DNA of 64,000 nucleotides from positions 124,001 to 188,000 of the forward strand of contig CAVWAJ010000016.1 in NCBI GenBank assembly GCA_963752965.1. Direction: 5' to 3'. The DNA comes from QHXW01 sp963752965. Its GTDB lineage: Bacteria > Acidobacteriota > Terriglobia > Bryobacterales > Bryobacteraceae. Shown here piece by piece: positions 35,045 through 44,428 of the stretch (position 1 is the first letter of the stretch; the number at the start of each line of letters is the position of its first letter). A program made the translations under genes and the position numbers. The notes beneath the pieces were generated by a model. The model saw nothing but the letters and a program-made list of their open reading frames with translations. It had not been told where the DNA came from and made no database searches.

Positions 35045-37209
35045 TTGGCCTCCGTTCTTCGAGCCAGAAGGATGGCGCTGGATCGGGGGCTCAAGTGGTA
35101 GGTTTGTGGATCTTCCCAGAGGGGTTCTTCACCCGCGGCAGACAAATCTTGTGGCGTTCCGCGAGAGGTGTCGACGGCCAGATGCCACCGAGCCCCCGGC
35201 AGTACGGGGGGCAAACCGAACTCGACGGCATCGGCGCCAGCATTGAACATCAGGCAAAGTGCGCGCTGTTCATCCTCCTGAATCAGACAGGCAAACTGCT
35301 GGGCCTTCGGGTCGGCCCAGTTGGGCAATCCTCCTTGCGGGCTAAACCAATGGATGTCGGCGTCCGTGTAGAATTGCTCCTTACTCAGAATTGGATGCGC
35401 GCGACGAAAGGCGATCAGGCCGCGGGTGAAACGGAGGATTTCGCTGTGCCGTTCCAGGCAGCTCCAGTCATGCCAGCCGGTTTCGTTGTCCTGGCAGTAG
35501 GCATTGTTGTTGCCGCCTTGCGTGCGGCGAAATTCGTCGCCGCCGAGCAGCATCGGCACGCCGCGCGACATAAGCAAGGTCAGCAGGAAGTTCTTGATCT
35601 GGCGCTTCCGGACGGACTCGATCCCGGCATCCGCCGTCTCGCCTTCGGAGCCGTAGTTCTGGCTGAAGTTGGCGTCGGTCCCGTCATGGTTGCTTTCTCC
35701 GTTTGCTTCGTTGTGCTTGTAGAGATAACTGACCAGGTCGTTCAGAGTGAAGCCGTCGTGGCAGGTTACGAAGTTGATGCTGCCTTCGGGGCCTTTACCC
35801 GACCTGCTGTAGATGTCAGCACTGCCGCAGATGCGGCTGGCAAATGAACCGAGCATCCCTTCATCTCCGCGCCAGAAACGGCGAACATCATCCCGGTATC
35901 GGCCGTTCCACTCCGCCCACCGCCGCTCTGAAAAACTACCCACCTGGTATGCACCGGCGGCGTCCCAAGCCTCGGCGATGATTTTCACGTCTCTCAAGAT
36001 CGCGTCCTCGGCGATCCGTTCGAGAAGCGGAGCGTTGGCTAGCAACTTACCGGAACCGTCCCGGCCGAGCACCGACGCTAGATCAAAACGAAATCCATCG
36101 ACATGCATTTCGACCATCCAATAACGAAGCGCAGCCAAGATGTGGTCTCGCACAACGGGATGATTGGCGTTGATGGTGTTGCCGGTCCCGGTGAAGTCCT
36201 TGTAGTAGCGTTTGTCACTCGCCAACGTGTAGAAGATCGCGTTATCCATCCCACGGAAACAGAGCGTAGGCCCAAGTTCGCTTCCCTCCGCCGTGTGATT
36301 GAATACCACGTCCAGAATCACTTCGATACCGGCGTTGTGAAACGCCCGGACCATTTCCTTGAACTCCAGCTTCTGCTGACCCAAACCTCCCGAACTGCTG
36401 TAGGAAGCTTTGGGGGCGAAGAACGCTACGGGATCGTAACCCCAATAATTCCTCAGCGGTTGATGTGTTTGCGGATTGCTGCGCGTGACAGAAGTTTCAT
36501 TGAACTCCTGCACCGGCATGAGTTCCACAGCGGTCACTCCGAGGGTTTTGAGGTGGGGAATCTTTTCCATCAGGCCTCGGTAAGTTCCCGGATGGTCCAC
36601 GCCCGACTTGTGGTGAATCGTAAAGCCGCGAACATGCGTTTCGTAAATGACGGTCTTCGACCATGGATGCCGGAGTGGCTGGTCTCCATCCCACTCGAAG
36701 GGCTCGTTGACGAAAACGCATTTCGGCATCGAGCTGGCATTGTCCAGCTTCGAGAGAACCAAGTCTTTTTTCGGCGCCGATGGGTCGTATCCAAGCGCGG
36801 AAGTAAAATCCCACGCGGGCAGCTGTGAAATCGCGGTTGCGAAGGGATCGAGAAGAAGCCGGTTGAAATTGAAACGATGTCCTTCGCAGGGTTCGTAAGG
36901 GCCGTCCACGCGGTAAGCATAGAGTTGACCGGAACCGATACCCTCCACCCAAACGTGCCACACGTCGCCAGTGCGATTGCGCGCTGAATCCAGATCGATT
37001 GTTCGGGCGGGCGCGGCGTCTTCGGGATGATCGAACAGCTCGAGCCGAACGTGGCTGGCGTAACGGCTGAAAATAGCGAAATTAACTCCTCCTCCCGTTT
37101 CCAGGGTTCCCAAAGGCAGAGGAGAGCCCGTCCGAACATCGGTGCGCTCGGAGATCTCCGAGATGTAGTCGTGCAACTCGCGTTGGTGGGTCTTGATCAT
37201 CGTTGCCAT
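35041..37209 (-). CDS. glgX: Glycogen debranching enzyme (GlgX, GH13 isoamylase type)
   Basis: 722 residues; hydrolyses alpha-1,6 branches of limit dextrin. An N-terminal CBM48-like domain (FAIFSRYASHVRLELFD) precedes a TIM barrel with region I DVVFNHT, region II DGFRFDLASVLGRD (nucleophile Asp), region III IIAEAWDAAG (acid/base Glu) and region IV VTCHDGFTL. A C-terminal beta domain follows. Frame and length are normal. It overlaps the glgP stop by 13 bp (an internal Met at 37200 is an alternative start) and is itself overlapped by the HAD gene, so it is translationally coupled within the glycogen block. Confidence 0.94.
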   Translation of the reverse strand: MATMIKTHQRELHDYISEISERTDVRTGSPLPLGTLETGGGVNFAIFSRYASHVRLELFDHPEDAAPARTIDLDSARNRTGDVWHVWVEGIGSGQLYAYRVDGPYEPCEGHRFNFNRLLLDPFATAISQLPAWDFTSALGYDPSAPKKDLVLSKLDNASSMPKCVFVNEPFEWDGDQPLRHPWSKTVIYETHVRGFTIHHKSGVDHPGTYRGLMEKIPHLKTLGVTAVELMPVQEFNETSVTRSNPQTHQPLRNYWGYDPVAFFAPKASYSSSGGLGQQKLEFKEMVRAFHNAGIEVILDVVFNHTAEGSELGPTLCFRGMDNAIFYTLASDKRYYKDFTGTGNTINANHPVVRDHILAALRYWMVEMHVDGFRFDLASVLGRDGSGKLLANAPLLERIAEDAILRDVKIIAEAWDAAGAYQVGSFSERRWAEWNGRYRDDVRRFWRGDEGMLGSFASRICGSADIYSRSGKGPEGSINFVTCHDGFTLNDLVSYLYKHNEANGESNHDGTDANFSQNYGSEGETADAGIESVRKRQIKNFLLTLLMSRGVPMLLGGDEFRRTQGGNNNAYCQDNETGWHDWSCLERHSEILRFTRGLIAFRRAHPILSKEQFYTDADIHWFSPQGGLPNWADPKAQQFACLIQEDEQRALCLMFNAGADAVEFGLPPVLPGARWHLAVDTSRGTPQDLSAAGEEPLWEDPQTYHLSPRSSAILLARRTEAK

Positions 37210-39743
37210 AGGATTCGAGTGGATTCCAACGGAACCGCCACCCCCGGGTGCTGAGGTATCACTCGTGCCGTGTATTCACTGGCTGGGCGTGTAGCGGATA
37301 CCGTTGCGCGATAAAGGCAGCCGCCGGATGGGTCAGACACCGATCCCGCGCACTTCATTTCCACGCGGACCGGATCGCCGCCATTGACTCCGTCCGCATA
37401 CAGCTCGACTCGCGCGGCATTCGGGTCGAGATCGTTCAGAAAGATCTCGACTTCAAACGCGTGGCGGTCCGCGTTGGTTTCGACCCGCAAGTCTCCGAAG
37501 CGCAACGAATTCCACTTCCTATCCACCGCATGCTGCCAATCGACCACCTGCCTGCCTACCGTGCCTTTGTCGGCAGCGCGCTCGCGGTAGGCGGCTGCAG
37601 CCGGGAGATAGTGTTGCTCCGAATATTCCTGCACCGCGCGGCTTGCGGAAAAGCGCGGGGTCAACTGTGCCATGCTTTCCCGCATCCGCTTGACCCATGC
37701 GGTGGGAATGCCGCTCTCGTCACGGGAATAAAACTCCGGGATCACCTCCCTCTCGATCAGGGCGTAGAGCGCGTCGGCTTCGACAGCGTCCCAAGCCGGG
37801 TCCTCGCCATGTTCCTGGCCGTCTCCCAACGCCCACCCGACTTCGGGCGTGTAGGCTTCCGCCCACCAGCCATCCAACTCGGACAAATTGATCCCTCCGT
37901 TGACGAGCACCTTCATGCCGCTCGTCCCACAAGCCTCCCAGGGCCGTCGTGGCGTGTTGATCCAGACATCCACCCCCTGCACCAGATCCTCGGTCAGAAG
38001 CATGTCGTCGTCACTGAGAAAGATCGCATGGGGGCGGGTCTCGGGCCGGCGGATGAAATGAATCCATTCCTGAATCAGGGCTTGCCCCGCCTGGTCCGCC
38101 GGATGCGCCTTTCCCGCGATGATGAGTTGCACCGGACGCTGAGGATTGGTCAACAAGCGAAGCAGCCGCCGCCGGTCGTGTAGCAATAGGTTAGGTCTCT
38201 TGTAGGTTGCGAAGCGTCGCGCAAAGCCGAGCGTCAGGGTGTTGGGATCAAAAAGATGCTTCGCACCGTCGACCGCCTCAGCCGATGCACCCGAAGCAGC
38301 CAGTTGCCGGGAAAGTCGTTCGCGAGCGTATTCAACAAGAGACACTCTGGCGGCGGAGCGAAGTTGCCAGAGCTTGGCGTCGGAGACGCGGCGAATGTCC
38401 TGGTCTAGGGTTTCTGCCGTCCCCAGCCAACGCCCCTTGCCACAGGCCTCCGTCCACAAATCGTCGGACGGGGCCGAGTCCCAGGTGGGCATGTGGACTC
38501 CGTTGGTCACGTGTCCGACCGGGACTTCGTCCTCCGGCCAGTGCGGGAAGAGAGGCAGAAAGAGGTGTCGGCTGACTTTCCCATGCAAGCGGCTTACACC
38601 ATTCGACGCTCCGCTCCCGCGAATTGCTAGATACGCCATATTGAAAGGCTCCGACAAGTCGTCCGGATTTTGGCGGCCAAGAGCCAGCAAGTCATGGAGC
38701 GAAATGCCGAGCTTTTGCTGGGCGTATCCTCCCCCGTATTGCTCGATGAGGGCTGGCGCAAAACGGTCAAAGCCCGCCGCTACCGCAGTGTGCGTGGTGA
38801 AGAGATTGCCGACTCGGGTAGCGGCTAGTGCGACTTCGAATGGCTGCCCGGCATCTTCCATGAAGTTGTGGGCACGCTCTAACACTGCGAAGGCCGCATG
38901 CCCTTCATTCAGGTGACAGACCTCCGGTTGGATTCCGAGCGCGCGGAGCAACCGCCATCCGCCGATCCCGAGCAGCAGTTCCTGCTTGAGGCGGAGCTCC
39001 GGGCCGCCGCCATAGAGCTCGCTGGTGATCGCTCGATGAGCCGGGATGTTCGCCGCGTCATTGCTGTCCAGCAAGTAGAGCTTCACTCTGCCGACCTGGA
39101 CCTGCCAAGCGCGCAGCCAGACCGAGTATCCCGGCAACGCGATCTCCAACCGTAGCCACTCCCCGTTCGGTTGGCGCAGCGGCGTGATCGGCAACTGTCC
39201 GGGATCGTTATACGGGAAAAGAGCTTGCTGCGCTCCATCTTTATCGATCACCTGGCGAAAATAGCCTTGCTGGTAGAGCAGCCCCACGCCCACCACTGGC
39301 ACACCCAGATCGCTGGCTGCTTTCAGTTGATCGCCGGCCACATTGCCAAGCCCGCCCGAGTAGATGGGCAGGGCCTCACTCAACATAAATTCCATGCTGA
39401 AATAGGCAACGCATGTCAGGGGAGAGTCGGAATGATTCTTTTGAAACCAAGCGGGCGCCTTCGCCGCTTGCCGGCTGGCTTCTACCAAACCATCGACGTT
39501 CTTCCGGAAAACGGGATCGGCCAACACGCGCTCGATCTGATCGCGCGAGACCGTCTGCAGGACGACCCAGGGGTTATGCGTCATCTCCCACAGGCCGGGA
39601 TCAAGCTTCCGCCACACTTCGTCGGTAGCGTGATTCCACGACCAGCGCATATCCAGGGCGAGTTCCGCCAGGGAATCGAACCCGTCGATTTCCGTGGGTA
39701 GGAGATTGTATATGGGGTGGCTGGCACGGGTTTGTTTGCTCAT
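37197..39743 (-). CDS. glgP: Alpha-glucan (glycogen) phosphorylase, GT35
   Basis: 848 residues; releases glucose-1-phosphate from glycogen with PLP. Features: AYFSMEFMLSEALPIYSGGLGNVAGDQLKAASDLG, HLNEGHAAFAVLERA, TNGVHMPTWDS, AGKAHPAD, and the PLP Lys in EACGTSGMKVLVNGG. This is the alpha-glucan phosphorylase subtype with the DUF3417-type N-terminus (FDSLAELALDMRWSWNHATDEVWRKLDP) and a C-terminal extension after residue 750. The ATG at 39743 is chosen because GGGAG precedes it and MSKQTRASHP fits; the longer open frame is not conserved. First gene of the glgP-glgX set. Confidence 0.93.
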   Translation of the reverse strand: MSKQTRASHPIYNLLPTEIDGFDSLAELALDMRWSWNHATDEVWRKLDPGLWEMTHNPWVVLQTVSRDQIERVLADPVFRKNVDGLVEASRQAAKAPAWFQKNHSDSPLTCVAYFSMEFMLSEALPIYSGGLGNVAGDQLKAASDLGVPVVGVGLLYQQGYFRQVIDKDGAQQALFPYNDPGQLPITPLRQPNGEWLRLEIALPGYSVWLRAWQVQVGRVKLYLLDSNDAANIPAHRAITSELYGGGPELRLKQELLLGIGGWRLLRALGIQPEVCHLNEGHAAFAVLERAHNFMEDAGQPFEVALAATRVGNLFTTHTAVAAGFDRFAPALIEQYGGGYAQQKLGISLHDLLALGRQNPDDLSEPFNMAYLAIRGSGASNGVSRLHGKVSRHLFLPLFPHWPEDEVPVGHVTNGVHMPTWDSAPSDDLWTEACGKGRWLGTAETLDQDIRRVSDAKLWQLRSAARVSLVEYARERLSRQLAASGASAEAVDGAKHLFDPNTLTLGFARRFATYKRPNLLLHDRRRLLRLLTNPQRPVQLIIAGKAHPADQAGQALIQEWIHFIRRPETRPHAIFLSDDDMLLTEDLVQGVDVWINTPRRPWEACGTSGMKVLVNGGINLSELDGWWAEAYTPEVGWALGDGQEHGEDPAWDAVEADALYALIEREVIPEFYSRDESGIPTAWVKRMRESMAQLTPRFSASRAVQEYSEQHYLPAAAAYRERAADKGTVGRQVVDWQHAVDRKWNSLRFGDLRVETNADRHAFEVEIFLNDLDPNAARVELYADGVNGGDPVRVEMKCAGSVSDPSGGCLYRATVSATRPASEYTARVIPQHPGVAVPLESTRILWQR

Positions 39744-39858
39744 GATTTCTCCCTCGGATCTCGCGTTGCTGCTAAAGTGCCGTTGTTTCTGCCACCCTTG
39801 CAAAAAGCCGGGGCCCAGAAAAGACTGAAAAGACTGATTCCAGTAGATAGTACAGAGT

Positions 39859-41157
39859 TCATAACCAACCCCCGCCAAAACTCGCTCGCACCAACCCGCT
39901 CGCGACATGAGGACAGTCCCGCATCAAGCGCCACAATAAGCCGCTACGATAATTCTCGATCATCAAAATAATCGGCCCTTGATTGAGCCCGCAATGCCAT
40001 GGTGATACCCAGCCGTAGGGATTACCGGAATTTTCCGGGTAGGTCGGATTAAAAGTCGCCTTGAAGCCGTAGGGGTTGAATTCTATTAACTTGACCTGGT
40101 TAATAAAATGGTCTATCGCTGGGAGCACGATCTCGGGCGCAAACGGCAGCGAAGATACCACCGCCCACGGCGCTATGGTGCCGTCGTCGGGACCATACGG
40201 CACGCCTCGTCCCAGGTAACCGAAGAATTGGCGCTCGATGCCGCTCACTTTGATCGTGTTGGGGCCGGGGCCGTCGCTCGCGGTGATTCCCCAGCAATTG
40301 CGGCCATAGCCGACGAACTTGAGCGGGTTGTCCATCGCGTACTGTTGTTGCACATAAGTCGCGCGACGGCTGTTCTCGAAATAGTCGATGCCCTTGACGC
40401 GCATGAACACGTCCTGGATGCCGCGAAAATCAATCCACATATGCGAGAGCTGGTGCGTGAATAAGGGTCCCGCGTAAAGATATTGATATCCGTGACTGTG
40501 TTCCCACCGGTAGGTCGACGTCCATGCGACGTAGCAGCTCGCGGGCAGAGGATGATCGGGCGAGGCCAGCCCCAGGATATACAACAGCATCGCCTCATCG
40601 TAGCCTTCCCAACGGTATCTGATAAATCCGTTTTCGGGCTTCCAGCCATGAGTAACCGTTGCGCCACGGTTTTGCGCCCATTGCCAGTCCGCGCGGCGAT
40701 AGAGGCTGTCGGCGAGCGATCGGATTTCATGCTCGTCGTCCGTATCCGCGTCAAAATAAACTCCCGCCGTCAACGCACCCGCCAGCAGAAAGGCGCTATC
40801 TATCGTTGACAATTCGCATTGCCAGGCGCGCCGGCCGGTCCTCATGTCGAGAAAATGATAATAGAAGCCCTGATAGCCGGTGGCGTCGGGTTCGGGGCCT
40901 TGCGGGCTATTCCAGAAAAAACGCAGCGTGGTCAGCGTTCGTTCTACCGCCAAGGCACGCGGCATAAAGCCGCGCTCGACAGCCACTGGGTATACCGCCA
41001 ACGCGAAGCCGGTGGCGGCAATACTGGCAGGCCAATCCGCTGCGGTCTTGTCGACCACCAGCCCATTGTCTGGATTCGTCTCATGCAGAAAGTAGCTGAA
41101 TGACTTGCGCTGAAGCATTTCCAGCTCCTCGTCGGCGACTAGTTTCCTGCTGCTCAT
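39859..41157 (-). CDS. Glycoamylase-like family protein
   Basis: 432 residues with the glycoamylase-like (alpha/alpha barrel) domain over most of the length: SFSYFLHETNPDNGLVVDKT, IAATGFALAVYPVAVERGF, TIDSAFLLAGALTAGVYFD, YRWEGYDEAMLLYILGLAS, SHMWIDFRGI, and a C-terminal acid-rich region (NPTYPENSGNPYGWVSPWHCGLNQGPIILMIENYR). Relatives include cyclic beta-1,2-glucan hydrolases (GH144-type) and uncharacterised enzymes. No signal peptide is seen, so it is probably cytosolic. Its place beside glgP suggests glucan turnover, but the substrate is not known. Confidence 0.82.
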   Translation of the reverse strand: MSSRKLVADEELEMLQRKSFSYFLHETNPDNGLVVDKTAADWPASIAATGFALAVYPVAVERGFMPRALAVERTLTTLRFFWNSPQGPEPDATGYQGFYYHFLDMRTGRRAWQCELSTIDSAFLLAGALTAGVYFDADTDDEHEIRSLADSLYRRADWQWAQNRGATVTHGWKPENGFIRYRWEGYDEAMLLYILGLASPDHPLPASCYVAWTSTYRWEHSHGYQYLYAGPLFTHQLSHMWIDFRGIQDVFMRVKGIDYFENSRRATYVQQQYAMDNPLKFVGYGRNCWGITASDGPGPNTIKVSGIERQFFGYLGRGVPYGPDDGTIAPWAVVSSLPFAPEIVLPAIDHFINQVKLIEFNPYGFKATFNPTYPENSGNPYGWVSPWHCGLNQGPIILMIENYRSGLLWRLMRDCPHVASGLVRASFGGGWL

Positions 41158-41249
41158 GGTTTTTCCTGAACTGCCGGGTTAACGGTGTGCGACGGTAGCG
41201 CAAAATCAAGCGTGTTTCTCGGTTCGATCAGGTTCTTTCCTTAAGCCAA

Positions 41250-42905
41250 TTACGGTGATGCCCCTACCGCAAGAGCGTCGTTGACGATTGCCTGTGCTTC
41301 CTCCAGGATGCGGCGCAGATGATCTGCTCCCCGGAAGCTCTCCGCGTAAATCTTGTAGATATCCTCAGTTCCTGACGGGCGCGCTGCGAACCACCCACTC
41401 TTTGCAATCACCTTCAACCCGCCGATAGGAGCGCCGTCCCCCGGCGCGCGCGTGAGGATCGCCTGGATCTTCTCGTCGGCCAGATCCTTGGACTGGACCT
41501 GTTGTGGTGAGAGTTTGTCCAGCATCTCCTTTTGCTCCCCGGTGGCCGGAGCCTCAACGAGGTCGTACACAGGCTCGCCGAACTCGCGTGTGAGTTCGTG
41601 GTAAATCTCGCCGGGGTCGCGGTCCATGCGCGCCGTGATCTCCGCCGCAAGCAAAGCCGGGACGATTCCGTCTTTGTCAGTCGTCCAGACACTGCCATCG
41701 AGACGGGCAAAAGACGCGCCCGCGCTCTCTTCACCGCCGAATCCAAGCGAGCCGTCGAGCAGGCCATCAACAAACCACTTGAAACCAACCGGCACTTCGT
41801 ACAGCTTGCGGCCAACCTTCGCCGTGACCCGATCAATCATCTGGCTGCTCACCACCGTCTTGCCCACCGCCGCCTCTTTGCGCCACTTTGGGCGATGTTG
41901 GAAGAGGTAGAAGATGGCGACTGAAAGATAGTGATTGGGTGGAAGTAGCCCTGTGCTCCTCGTGACAATCCCGTGCCGGTCGTGGTCGGTATCGCAGGCA
42001 AAGGCAATCTCGAAGCGATCCTTCAGGCCGATTAACCGCTGCATCGCATAGGTTGAGGATGGGTCCATGCGGATTTGGCCGTCCCAATCCACAGTCATAA
42101 AGCGGAAGGTTGGGTCGACGGCCTCATTCACGACCGTGAGGTTCAACCCGTAACGCTCCGCAATCGGACCCCAGTAGTGGACCCCGGCGCCGCCGAGCGG
42201 ATCGACCCCCATGCTGATCTTCGCGCCGCGAATAGCATCCATATCGATCACATTGGCGAGATCAGCAATGTAAGCATTGAGATAGTCGTGCCGGTGCGTC
42301 GTAGAAGCATGAAGGGCCCTCTCAAAAGGGATCCTTCTCATTCCCCGGAGGCCATTCTCGAGAAACTCGTTTGCCTTCGCTCCGATCCCGCCGGTGACGG
42401 CGGATTCCGCCGGCCCACCGTTTGGGGGATTGTATTTGAACCCGCCGTCATGTGGCGGATTGTGTGACGGCGTGATGACGAAGCCGTCGGCGAGGCCTGT
42501 CTTGCGCCCGTGGTTGTACGTGAGAATCGCGTGGGAAACCGCCGGGGTTGGAGTATATTCATCGCCCCCCGCTAACATGACTTCCACCCCGTTGGCCGCC
42601 AGCACCTCAAGTGCGCTGGCAAGAGCCGGCACCGAAAGCGCATGCGTGTCCATGCCGAGAAACAGCGGGCCATCGATCTTTTTCTGTTCCCGGTACAGGC
42701 AAATAGCCTGGCTGATGGCGAGGATATGCCATTCGTTGAAAGCCTTGTCGAATGCCGAACCACGATGTCCTGAGGTACCGAAGGCAACCCGTTGTTCCGG
42801 CACTGAAGGATCAGGAGTCTCCACATAGTAGGCCGTGACAAGTCTGGGTACGTTCACCAGCATCGATGCTTCGGCCGGCTTCCCTGCATGTGGACTAACT
42901 TTCAT
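41250..42905 (-). CDS. pgm: Phosphoglucomutase (alpha-D-glucose specific)
   Basis: 551 residues; interconverts glucose-1-phosphate and glucose-6-phosphate, linking GlgP to Zwf. Motifs in order: FGTSGHRGSAF, the phosphoserine loop FVITPSHNPPHDGG, the Mg2+ loop ACDTDHDRHGIV, the sugar-binding GFGGEESAGASF, and the phosphate-binding ARPSGTEDIYKIYAE. The ATG at 42905 (MKVSPHAGKP) fits the family. The open frame upstream of it is the antisense-frame remainder of a transaldolase end. The frame is intact. Confidence 0.94.
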   Translation of the reverse strand: MKVSPHAGKPAEASMLVNVPRLVTAYYVETPDPSVPEQRVAFGTSGHRGSAFDKAFNEWHILAISQAICLYREQKKIDGPLFLGMDTHALSVPALASALEVLAANGVEVMLAGGDEYTPTPAVSHAILTYNHGRKTGLADGFVITPSHNPPHDGGFKYNPPNGGPAESAVTGGIGAKANEFLENGLRGMRRIPFERALHASTTHRHDYLNAYIADLANVIDMDAIRGAKISMGVDPLGGAGVHYWGPIAERYGLNLTVVNEAVDPTFRFMTVDWDGQIRMDPSSTYAMQRLIGLKDRFEIAFACDTDHDRHGIVTRSTGLLPPNHYLSVAIFYLFQHRPKWRKEAAVGKTVVSSQMIDRVTAKVGRKLYEVPVGFKWFVDGLLDGSLGFGGEESAGASFARLDGSVWTTDKDGIVPALLAAEITARMDRDPGEIYHELTREFGEPVYDLVEAPATGEQKEMLDKLSPQQVQSKDLADEKIQAILTRAPGDGAPIGGLKVIAKSGWFAARPSGTEDIYKIYAESFRGADHLRRILEEAQAIVNDALAVGASP

Positions 42906-42944
42906 GCCTCTCTCGCCAAGTGCTGTGGTGACCGTTGCGCCGGG

Positions 42945-43075
42945 GTCTGGTGCTGGTGCTGGCCCAGAGCAGCCGCTGGAGACGAGCGCCCTGAGCAATC
43001 AACGTCCTAAAACCGTCGCTGCGGAAGATTTCTTTGTAGATTTGATAGACCATCGTCGCGCTCAGGGCAGGTGAA
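42945..43075 (-). pseudogene. tal: Transaldolase 3' fragment
   Basis: The minus frame reads VYQIYKEIFRSDGFRTLIAQ, then GARLQRLLWASTSTR, the well-conserved C-terminal region of transaldolase (or the transaldolase half of the Tal/Pgi fusion), ending 40 bp before pgm. Nothing else of the gene is present. It adds a third broken pentose-phosphate gene to the window. Confidence 0.6.
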
Positions 43076-43135
43076 GCCCGAGTTATCCAGGCCCAACGAC
43101 CTGAAGGCGAACTGCTTCACCTGCCGATCGCAGGA

Positions 43136-43684
43136 CTATCTGCCACTAGCCCCGGCGCGTTGCTCTTGTTTCGCCGCGTGTACTGAAACCTCCACTGGGT
43201 GCGTCGTCTGCATGATGTCCCTGGCCTTGGCCACCTCGTCCGCTGTGCCATGAGCCAGAAGGAGGAACTTGTCAGACTTGAGCGCCACCTCGTATGTCAC
43301 GATGCTGTTCTTGGGGATGCCAATGCTGTACAGTCCCGCGCCGACCGCGCTCAATCCGCCTACCACAACGGCGCCTTCCAGTGCGCCGATGATCCAAGCC
43401 ACCAACGGACCGGCTACTAATACCGGCCCGATACCTGGAATGGCGAAGAACGCGGCTCCGAACAACATCCCCCAGATACCACCCCAGAAGCCGCCGAGTT
43501 TGCCCCAGTACTTCATGCGGTCGCCGGCATTATAGTATCCGACGACGTGCTCGTCAGTATGATAATCCTTGCCGACGATGGACATTTTCTTCATGTCAAA
43601 CCCAGATCTCTGCAGTTCCTTCACTGCTTCCTCTGCTTGGGTGTGGGTTGCGTAAATGGCTACAACCGAGTTCGTTTCAGACAT
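43136..43684 (-). CDS. General stress protein 17M-like protein with glycine-rich membrane hairpin
   Basis: 182 residues. The N-terminal domain SVVAIYATHTQAEEAVKELQRSGFDMKKMSIVGKDY is of the YflT/17M type. The middle (about residues 60-115) is two Gly-rich hydrophobic helices (GFWGGIWGMLFGAAFFAIPGIGPVLVAGPLVAWIIG). The C-terminal part repeats the small domain (YSIGIPKNSIVTYEVALKSDKFLLLAHG). The ATG at 43684 has AAGGAA upstream. Function unknown; usually stress-induced. A middle-deleted relative is at 50434. Confidence 0.78.
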   Translation of the reverse strand: MSETNSVVAIYATHTQAEEAVKELQRSGFDMKKMSIVGKDYHTDEHVVGYYNAGDRMKYWGKLGGFWGGIWGMLFGAAFFAIPGIGPVLVAGPLVAWIIGALEGAVVVGGLSAVGAGLYSIGIPKNSIVTYEVALKSDKFLLLAHGTADEVAKARDIMQTTHPVEVSVHAAKQEQRAGASGR

Positions 43685-43789
43685 TACTTGCGTTCCTTTC
43701 TTTCCTGATGAATTTAATTGCGTTTCTGTGCGAGATTCGAGCAAGCGAGGAAATAAGCGTTCCCAACCGCACCTTCACGGTCGCGGCGC

Positions 43790-43835
43790 AGAAGGGCACT
43801 TCCGAGCCGCGCGCGTAGGCAAGCGTTGCTCCGTT
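43790..43835. repeat. Possible dispersed repeat (REP-like)
   Basis: On the minus strand this GC-rich DNA translates as LAYARGSE, a peptide I recall from many spurious acidobacterial predictions where it comes from a short dispersed repeat. Only one copy is seen here, so the call rests on memory. Confidence 0.2.
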
Positions 43836-43867
43836 GGCAACGCTATCTACTAATAATAAGCCCTTAG

Positions 43868-44329
43868 TTACCACACGAAGAAGCAGGCGCCGCCGCTCGG
43901 CTCGCGGATGCGTCCGGCCTGGACCGGACTATCGCCCATGGGAGTCATGCTCGCGCGAGCCACCTGGGCTAACTGCGGTTCGGGACCACTGGTCCGTTCG
44001 ATCTCCACCGCGCCGCGCCGATTCATGATGCTCGCAGCGGCCTCCACCTTCTCGTCGGAGCCCGTGGCGAAAATCAGAGCCCCTCCGCGCCGCAGTCCCT
44101 CAACGTAAGCCTGGGACTCAGCTTTGGTCGCCCCAATCCTCTTAAGGGCGCGGATCGAATCGACTTCGAAATCGAGGCGTGGGAAGCTCATCACGCCCGT
44201 GGCATCGAAGGTCGCCGGCTCCTCCAGGGTGCGAACCTCTTTCCGGGGAAACCCAAGGTCCTCGATCTCGCGGACGACATCGTCCACGAGGTTAGGATTC
44301 TCAAATAATCCAACTGCTGTCTTTGGCAT
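43868..44329 (-). CDS. 17M-like stress protein
   Basis: 153 residues. The N-terminal half matches the YflT/17M fold (TAVGLFENPNLVDDVVREIEDLGFPRKEVRTLEEP), and a second half-repeat follows (YVEGLRRGGALIFATGSDEKVEAAASIMNRRGAVEIE). A short Pro/Gly tail ends in CFFVW. No membrane segment, unlike the neighbour at 43136. The role is unknown; the pair probably belongs to a stress response. Confidence 0.7.
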   Translation of the reverse strand: MPKTAVGLFENPNLVDDVVREIEDLGFPRKEVRTLEEPATFDATGVMSFPRLDFEVDSIRALKRIGATKAESQAYVEGLRRGGALIFATGSDEKVEAAASIMNRRGAVEIERTSGPEPQLAQVARASMTPMGDSPVQAGRIREPSGGACFFVW

Positions 44330-44428
44330 ATTAAGTCCTCCATCGCAAAGTCTCGGGAATATCCTCTACGACCAACTGGCTCCCGGCGGTGAGGCGAGAT
44401 CGCCTTCGATCCGCTGCTGTAAGATTCC

